Source: DASUZD01 sp036377055 | GTDB taxonomy: Bacteria > Actinomycetota > Thermoleophilia > Gaiellales > Gaiellaceae | Assembly (NCBI GenBank): GCA_036377055.1 | Contig: DASUZD010000234.1 | Span: 1-10,724 of the forward strand | Direction of reading: 5' to 3' | Length of the DNA: 10,724 nt | Shown here: positions 7,021-10,724 of the stretch, one piece after another | How the letters are laid out: each line of letters starts with the position of its first letter | How positions within the stretch are numbered: the first letter of the stretch is position 1 | Translations under genes and position numbers: made by a program | The notes under the pieces: model-generated | What the model was told of the DNA's origin: nothing | Databases searched by the model: none | The model's input: only the letters and a program-made list of their open reading frames with translations

Positions 7021-8345
7021 CGGTACGCCGAGGCGACCAGCCGGAACCTCCCTTCCGGGTCCGCCCACGTGATCCAGACGAAGAACGCGTAGCCGGCCGC
7101 GAGGAAGGCCGGCGGTGCGAGCCACACGGGTCTGCGGTCCCGGACGGCTGCGGCGATTCCGAGCGCGACGGCGAGCAGGACGAGCAGCGACCACTTGTGC
7201 ACGCTCGTGAAGTTGTCCCAGAGGATCTGCCGCGCGCCGCGAAGGAGGTCGGTGTGCGCGCGCAGGTACGAGGGCGAGAGCGCGTTCCGGAGGCTGAAGA
7301 CGTTCGAGACGTCGTGCTCGGAGCGCCAGACGAGCCATGGCACGGTGGTCGCGAACGCGAGCGCGGCCGCGCACCAGAGGGATAGCAGCGCGCGGCGCGC
7401 CGGCCACGCGAGCAGGCTCAGGATCGCGAGGTAGAGGCCGAGCTCGAGCACGCCTTCGGACTTGATCTGGATCGCCGTCGCTGCGAAGAGGAAGACGAGC
7501 AGCAGCGCGAAGCGGCTCCGCTCCGCGAGCCAGCCTGCGCCGGCGAGCAGCGCGAGCGCGAGGTAGATCGCGAGCGGCACGTCGGCGTCGCCGCCCTGCG
7601 TCTGGCGCAGAAGCTCGGGCGCGGACAGGAGCAGCAGGAGCCCGGGCAGGAGCAGCCACGTCCGGACCCGCCCCCAGAGGAGCCGCGCGGTCGCGCCGAC
7701 GAAGCCGACGAGCAGGAACGCGAGCTCGCCGTTCACCGCGCGCATGTCGATCGTCCCGACGAACCGCATCACGAGGTTCAGCACGATCGACCACCAGAGC
7801 GGGTTGTCGGGCCGTATGAAGTAGAGCGACTCGTAGTCGCGCCCGAAGATCATGTGCAGGCTCGGGTCCGGCCGCCAGAGGCGCGGGTCGAGCCCGACCG
7901 TGTCGAGCGCGCGACCCTTCGGCAGCCAGAAGTACCAGGTGTCGTCGAGCCACGGCGACGAGCGAAAGCCGCCGACGAGGACGAGGACGAGGACGACGGC
8001 GATCCCGGCCGCTGCGGCCGTGGCGACCGCATCCGCGAGACGCGACGGTGCAGGCGCGGCGAGCGGACGCGCACGCGCGAGAGGAGACAGGAAGCGCGCC
8101 GCCGCGAGCCCAGCCGCGACGAGCACCGCGGCCGTCACGGCGAACGCGACGAGGCCGATCCGGGGGCCGAAGGGCGCGACGACGCAGAGCGCGACGCCGA
8201 CGACTCCGGTTCCGGTGAGGAGGGCGACACCGGCGTACGTCGCAATCGTGCGGGTGCCCAGACCGCGCAGCGCCGGCGCGAGCACGCAGAAGCCGACCGC
8301 GGTGCAGACGGCGTTGAACGCGACGACCCCGCCGACGTAGCCCAT
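6903..8345 (-). CDS. GT-C-like polytopic membrane glycosyltransferase
   Basis: 480 residues from the ATG at 8345, whose A is also the last base of the upstream TGA (TGATG), so translation is coupled. About eleven to thirteen hydrophobic helices are visible. After helix 3 or 4 comes GGFRSSPWLDDTWYFWLPKGRAL (about 125-147, the motif ends at L147), in which D134/D135 sit where GT-C enzymes (GT39/ArnT-like) have the catalytic acid of the first extracytoplasmic loop. The following loop with DPSLHMIFGRDYESLYFIRP is also of that kind. The expected activity is use of a polyprenyl-phosphate sugar on the outer face of the membrane. Unlike the membrane glycosyltransferase at the left edge, this one ends soon after its last helix (TPPIVLAAVFLPLL) with a short Ser/Ala/Lys tail and no extracytoplasmic domain. 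The 3' end overlaps the ligase-like gene by 118 bp. Fold class is well supported; substrate is unknown. Confidence 0.75.
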   Translation of the reverse strand: MGYVGGVVAFNAVCTAVGFCVLAPALRGLGTRTIATYAGVALLTGTGVVGVALCVVAPFGPRIGLVAFAVTAAVLVAAGLAAARFLSPLARARPLAAPAPSRLADAVATAAAAGIAVVLVLVLVGGFRSSPWLDDTWYFWLPKGRALDTVGLDPRLWRPDPSLHMIFGRDYESLYFIRPDNPLWWSIVLNLVMRFVGTIDMRAVNGELAFLLVGFVGATARLLWGRVRTWLLLPGLLLLLSAPELLRQTQGGDADVPLAIYLALALLAGAGWLAERSRFALLLVFLFAATAIQIKSEGVLELGLYLAILSLLAWPARRALLSLWCAAALAFATTVPWLVWRSEHDVSNVFSLRNALSPSYLRAHTDLLRGARQILWDNFTSVHKWSLLVLLAVALGIAAAVRDRRPVWLAPPAFLAAGYAFFVWITWADPEGRFRLVASAYRYVTPPIVLAAVFLPLLAERVVAPRPKTTGSASASAATK

Positions 8346-8755
8346 CAGCGGAGCCGTCGCAGGCGGATCCCGTTGCCGAGGTCGTACGTCCGCCGGGCGC
8401 GAACGGGCAGGGGCGCGTCGGGCTGGTACTCGAGCACCCAGTCCGCCTCGCGCGGGCTCGGCACCGGCCGCGCGGGGAGGAAGAACAGCAGCGTCGCGCC
8501 GATCAGGTCGTGGCCGAGCTGCGGGACCGGCCGTGTCCGGATGTAGTAGGTCGTGCGGCCCGAGGCGGACACGGTCTTTCCGGCACGGCGGAGCGCAGAG
8601 CCGTCGAGCGGGTAGTTGTAGATCGGCTCGCGCGAGTCGGCGCGGTAGTTCGCGACCTTCCGGATCGGCGAGGAAAGCGGCCTCGGCGCGACCGCCAGCA
8701 CCGCGGCAAGCAGGACGACGCAGCCGGCGACGGCCGCGCGCAGGGGCGTGAGCAT
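8345..8755 (-). CDS. Small membrane-anchored or exported protein of unknown function
   Basis: 136 residues from ATG 8755. I do not recognise a named family. Residues 1-27 are MLTPLRAAVAGC, a hydrophobic run and AVAPRP, which looks like an uncleaved signal anchor or a signal peptide. The rest would be extracytoplasmic. It is rich in Arg and Tyr, has no cysteine beyond Cys12, and shows alternating beta-like segments: EPIYNYPLDGSAL, TTYYIRTRP, IGATLLFFLPARP, and ADWVLEYQPDAPLP near the end. The end (ADWVLEY ... YDLGNGIRLRRL) resembles in pattern the tail of the left-edge membrane glycosyltransferase (ARWILLD ... YSLYRL). It is first in a two-gene unit, joined by a TGATG overlap to the GT-C-like gene, so an accessory or split extracytoplasmic domain for that enzyme is a reasonable guess. 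Transcription probably starts at the ATG. Confidence 0.75.
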   Translation of the reverse strand: MLTPLRAAVAGCVVLLAAVLAVAPRPLSSPIRKVANYRADSREPIYNYPLDGSALRRAGKTVSASGRTTYYIRTRPVPQLGHDLIGATLLFFLPARPVPSPREADWVLEYQPDAPLPVRARRTYDLGNGIRLRRLR

Positions 8756-8761
8756 CGCGCA

Positions 8762-8767
8762 AGTATG
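8762..8767 (-). promoter_or_regulatory. Putative -10 element of a leaderless promoter for the small exported protein
   Basis: On the minus strand the hexamer is CATACT, keeping the important A at position 2 and T at position 6. It is followed by six bases (TGCGCG) and the ATG at 8755. A partial -35 GCGACT (8785-8790 on the minus strand, GAC core) lies 17 bp upstream. There is no Shine-Dalgarno sequence, which fits a leaderless transcript. Confidence 0.45.
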
Positions 8768-8781
8768 GGCAAACGCTCCGC

Positions 8782-8787
8782 TACAGT
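8782..8787 (+). promoter_or_regulatory. Putative -10 element of a leaderless promoter for the methyltransferase
   Basis: TACAGT matches TANNNT. It is followed by exactly six bases (CGCGCG) and then the GTG start at 8794, so the predicted first transcribed base is the G of the start codon. No Shine-Dalgarno or good -35 is visible. The -35 position (about 8759-8764) falls on the -10 of the divergent promoter. Confidence 0.55.
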
Positions 8788-8793
8788 CGCGCG

Positions 8794-9540
8794 GTGGAAC
8801 GGGCCGCCGACTGGGACGCGCAGTGGCGCGTCGAGCCGCTCGATCCCACGGCCGTGGAGGCCGAGGCTCGCACCCCGCGCTGGCGCGCGCAGGAGCGGCT
8901 CGTCAGAGGGCGCTTCGGCGGCTTCGACGGGCTCGAGGTCGTGGAGCTCGGCGCCGGCCGCGGGCTGAACGCGCTCCTCTACGGCCAGCGTGGCGCGCGC
9001 GTGACGCTCGTCGACCTGTCGACGTTCGTGCTCGAGCAGGCGGGCGAGCTCTTCGGGCGGCTCGGCGTCGAGGCCGAGCTCGTCGAAGGCGACGTCTTCG
9101 ACCTGCCCGAGCTCGTCCGGGACCGGTTCGACGTCTCGATGTCGTTCGGCCTCGCCGAGCATTTCCTCGGTGAGCGGCGGCGGCGGGTGGTCGCCGCCCA
9201 CCTCGAGGCGGTGCGCCCGCGCGGGCTCGCGTTCCTCGGCGTGCCGAACCGTTATGCGCCCGCTTACCGGCTCTGGATGGCGGCGCTCAAGGCGCGGGGG
9301 ACGTGGCCGCTCGGGACGGAGGAACCGTTTTCCGCAGGCGAGCTCGCCGCGCTCGCTCGCGCGGCGGGCGGGCGGCCGCTCGAGCCCGAGTTCGGGAGCT
9401 TCGTCGGCTCGCTCGTCAACCATGGGCTGAACCAGGCGCTCTTCAAGCTCGGCCGCCGCGGGCTCCCGGTGCCGCAAGTCCGGCTGCCCGGGCTCGACCG
9501 CTTCGCGTACGAGCTGCTTGTCCCCGTCGTCAAGCCTTGA
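8794..9540 (+). CDS. Class I SAM-dependent methyltransferase
   Basis: 248 residues from GTG 8794, chosen because a TANNNT -10 box lies exactly six bases upstream and the divergent gene leaves no room for a longer product. The fold is a standard class I methyltransferase: VVELGAGRGLNALLYGQRG (49-67) is an intact glycine-rich motif I, VTLVDLS (70-76) carries the motif II acidic D74, VEGDVFDLPE (97-106) is the adenine-contacting D100 region, and RFDVSMSFGLAEHFLGE (111-127) is motif IV with the downstream helix. GLAFLGVPNRYAPAYRLWM follows as the post-motif strand. The C-terminal ~80 residues (PLGTEEPFSAGELAAL onward) form a cap region that would bind the acceptor. It differs from the methyltransferase at 2694-3449 in motif I and tail, so the two probably modify different positions or substrates. 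The stop overlaps the TTG start of the next glycosyltransferase. Confidence 0.87.
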   Translation: MERAADWDAQWRVEPLDPTAVEAEARTPRWRAQERLVRGRFGGFDGLEVVELGAGRGLNALLYGQRGARVTLVDLSTFVLEQAGELFGRLGVEAELVEGDVFDLPELVRDRFDVSMSFGLAEHFLGERRRRVVAAHLEAVRPRGLAFLGVPNRYAPAYRLWMAALKARGTWPLGTEEPFSAGELAALARAAGGRPLEPEFGSFVGSLVNHGLNQALFKLGRRGLPVPQVRLPGLDRFAYELLVPVVKP

Positions 9541-10544
9541 AGGTCGTCGTGCTCACGACGTCGTATCCCCGCTTCCCGGGGGATGCGGCCGGCCACTTCG
9601 TCGGCGCGGCGGTGGAGCGGCTCCGGGGACGTGGAGTCGAGATCGACGTGGTGTCGCCGCAAACCTTCCGCCACTACGGCATCGCGTACGGCGACGGCGT
9701 GGTCGGGAATCTCCGCCGGAAGCCGCTTCGCGCCGCGCTGCTGCCGGCGATGGTGGCGTCGTTTCGCCAGGCGGCTGCCCGGGCTGTCCGCGACGCGGAC
9801 CTCGTCCACGCGCACTGGCTGCCGGCCGGGGCGGTGGCGCTGTCGCTCGGGAAGCCGTTCGTCGTCCAGGTCTGGGGAACGGACGTCGAGCTCGCGCGGC
9901 GGGCGCCGTGGCTCGCGCGGCCGCTGCTTCGAAAGGCTCGCCGCGTCCTCGCCGCCTCTTCGTGGCTCGCCGACGCCGCACGCGAGCTGGGCGCGCCCAG
10001 TGTCGACGTGATCCCGAGTGGCGTCGACCTTCCGGCGCACGTCGCCCCTCCCGCCGAGCCGCCCGAGGTGCTCTATGCCGGCCGCCTCTCGGCCGAGAAG
10101 GGCGTGCTCGAGCTCGTCGAGGCCGCGGACGGGCTGCCCCTCGTCGTCGCGGGCGACGGGCCGCTTCGTGACCGCGTCCCCAGCGCGCTCGGGATGGTCC
10201 CCCACGACGAGCTAGAACGCCTCTACGAGCGCGCGGCGGTTGTAGCGTGCCCGTCGCGGCGTGAAGGGTTCGGCGTCGTCTGCGCCGAGGCGATGGCGCA
10301 CGGGCGGCCGGTGGTCGCGAGCGCGGTCGGCGGCCTACTCGACCTCGTGGTCGACGGCGAGACCGGCCTGCTCGTCCCGCCGCGTGACCCGCCCGCGCTC
10401 CGCGCCGCGCTCGAACGCCTCCTCGGTGATGCCGCCCTCCGCGACCGGCTCGGCGCCGCCGCCCGAGAACGGATCCGCGAGCGGTTCTCGTGGGACGCCG
10501 TGCTCGACACGACCGTCGCGCTCTACGAGGAAGCCGTCGCGTGA
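9537..10544 (+). CDS. GT4-family glycosyltransferase, paralogue of the one at 1603-2784
   Basis: 335 residues from TTG 9537, which overlaps the preceding TGA (TTGA). This start gives MKVVVLTTSYPRFPGD, the standard beginning of the family, whereas GTG 9549 would cut into strand beta-1. GT-B motifs: DLVHAHWLPAGAV (88-100), VWGTDVE (112-118), IPSGVDLP (159-166), AGRLSAEKG with R183 and K188, VVAGDGPLRDRVP, and the E-x7-E pair E243/E251 in REGFGVVCAE, then AMAHGRPVVASAVGG (252-266). The C-terminal half is very close to the glycosyltransferase at 1603; a 44-bp stretch (10290-10333 versus 2455-2498) differs at only three positions. The acceptor halves differ more (WGTDVE versus HGSG), so acceptor or donor specificity has probably diverged. 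The length is normal for compact members, with no C-terminal extension and no palindromic insertion. It is coupled to the next gene by a GTGA overlap. Confidence 0.88.
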   Translation: MKVVVLTTSYPRFPGDAAGHFVGAAVERLRGRGVEIDVVSPQTFRHYGIAYGDGVVGNLRRKPLRAALLPAMVASFRQAAARAVRDADLVHAHWLPAGAVALSLGKPFVVQVWGTDVELARRAPWLARPLLRKARRVLAASSWLADAARELGAPSVDVIPSGVDLPAHVAPPAEPPEVLYAGRLSAEKGVLELVEAADGLPLVVAGDGPLRDRVPSALGMVPHDELERLYERAAVVACPSRREGFGVVCAEAMAHGRPVVASAVGGLLDLVVDGETGLLVPPRDPPALRAALERLLGDAALRDRLGAAARERIRERFSWDAVLDTTVALYEEAVA

Positions 10545-10724
10545 GGGAGGTCACGTTCCACGCGCCGTCGCGGGTCGGGCGCACGATCGGCTACCAGAAG
10601 TACTACCTGCTCGGGCTCGAGGAGGCTGCGCGGCTGCGCGTCCGCGGCCTGCCGCCGGTGCCGGGCGTGCGCGCAAAAATCAGCCTCGCCTACCGCTTCC
10701 CCCGTGGCGCGGGCGAGGCGTACG
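10541..10724 (+). CDS. Unrecognised gene, 3' partial (possibly a glycosyltransferase)
   Basis: Only the first 61 codons are in the window. GTG 10541 overlaps the previous TGA by 4 bp (GTGA) and has a good ribosome binding site, GAGGAAG at 10527-10533, seven bases upstream. The frame stays open to the edge with the same G/C-rich third positions as its neighbours. The product begins MREVTFHAPSRVGRTIGYQK, continues YYLLGLEEAARLRV, and shows a beta-alpha-like opening without a signal peptide, so a cytoplasmic enzyme is likely. The HAPSRVGRTIGYQKYYLLGL segment loosely resembles the N-terminus of GT-B glycosyltransferases, and the coupling to a GT4 gene supports a glycan role. No function can be assigned from this fragment. 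Confidence 0.7.
   Translation, partial: MREVTFHAPSRVGRTIGYQKYYLLGLEEAARLRVRGLPPVPGVRAKISLAYRFPRGAGEAY

Noticed and set aside
7008..7030. Hairpin CGGCGT / ACGCCG just around the ligase-like gene's stop, as a possible terminator.
   Set aside because: Only a 6-bp stem with an 11-nt loop, no T-run, and it sits within the coding sequence of the opposite gene; chance is sufficient in this composition.
4960..7953. A 997-codon open frame on the minus strand.
   Set aside because: Composition is charged and repetitive (Arg, Glu, Asp) with no domain, and it lies antisense to two well-supported genes; it is a GC-skew shadow.
7974..7997. Tandem GACGAG hexamer repeat (imperfect).
   Set aside because: It encodes alternating Val/Leu in a membrane helix of the GT-C-like protein on the minus strand; ordinary codon bias explains it and any slippage would stay in frame.
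1..10724. tRNA, rRNA, CRISPR, insertion sequences, phage or defence genes.
   Set aside because: No repeat-spacer pattern, transposase motifs, tRNA-like cloverleaf or defence domains were seen; every long stretch is accounted for by glycan or wall genes.

Overview
The window is about 10.7 kb of very GC-rich DNA, clearly above 70 percent G+C by eye. Third codon positions are dominated by G and C, start codons are a mix of ATG, GTG and TTG, and stop/start junctions are tight. This points to an actinobacterium. The codon style and the combination of membrane glycosyltransferases with a secreted M23 peptidase fit the Thermoleophilia (Gaiellales or Solirubrobacterales type), but that placement is inference. 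There are no RNA genes, CRISPR arrays, insertion sequences or phage genes. The window is one piece of a surface-polysaccharide or cell-envelope glycan locus.

Layout from left to right: (1) a polytopic GT-C-like membrane protein with an extracytoplasmic C-terminal domain, truncated at its 5' end by the window edge, plus strand to 1558; (2) a GT4-family glycosyltransferase, plus, about 1603-2784; (3) a SAM-dependent methyltransferase, minus, 2694-3449, coupled behind (4) a secreted M23 (LytM-type) peptidase, minus, 3446-4339; (5) a second GT4-type glycosyltransferase, plus, 4394-5647, coupled to (6) an O-antigen ligase/polymerase-like membrane protein, plus, 5644-7020; (7) a second GT-C-like membrane protein, minus, 6903-8345, coupled behind (8) a small N-terminally anchored exported protein, minus, 8345-8755; (9) a second methyltransferase, plus, 8794-9540, coupled to (10) a third GT4 glycosyltransferase, plus, 9537-10544, a paralogue of gene 2; (11) the start of an unrecognised gene, plus, 10541 to the window edge.

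The architecture is extremely compact. Genes come in translationally coupled pairs whose direction alternates (+ + / - - / + + / - - / + + +). Both convergent junctions overlap within coding sequence, by 91 bp and 118 bp. The divergent junctions are only 54 and 38 bp, and they hold -10-like hexamers placed so that at least three of the four transcripts would begin at or next to the start codon (leaderless).

Together the genes suggest a pathway in which cytoplasmic GT4 enzymes build a lipid-linked oligosaccharide, methyltransferases decorate it, GT-C enzymes act from lipid-linked donors outside the membrane, and the ligase/polymerase polymerises or transfers the glycan. The M23 peptidase may remodel peptidoglycan where the glycan is attached or exported. 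Substrates cannot be read from the sequence.

The most unusual local structure is a perfect 28-bp palindrome at 1786-1813 inside gene 2. It is about 50 percent GC and adds roughly ten in-frame residues that the paralogue (gene 10) lacks at the same place.
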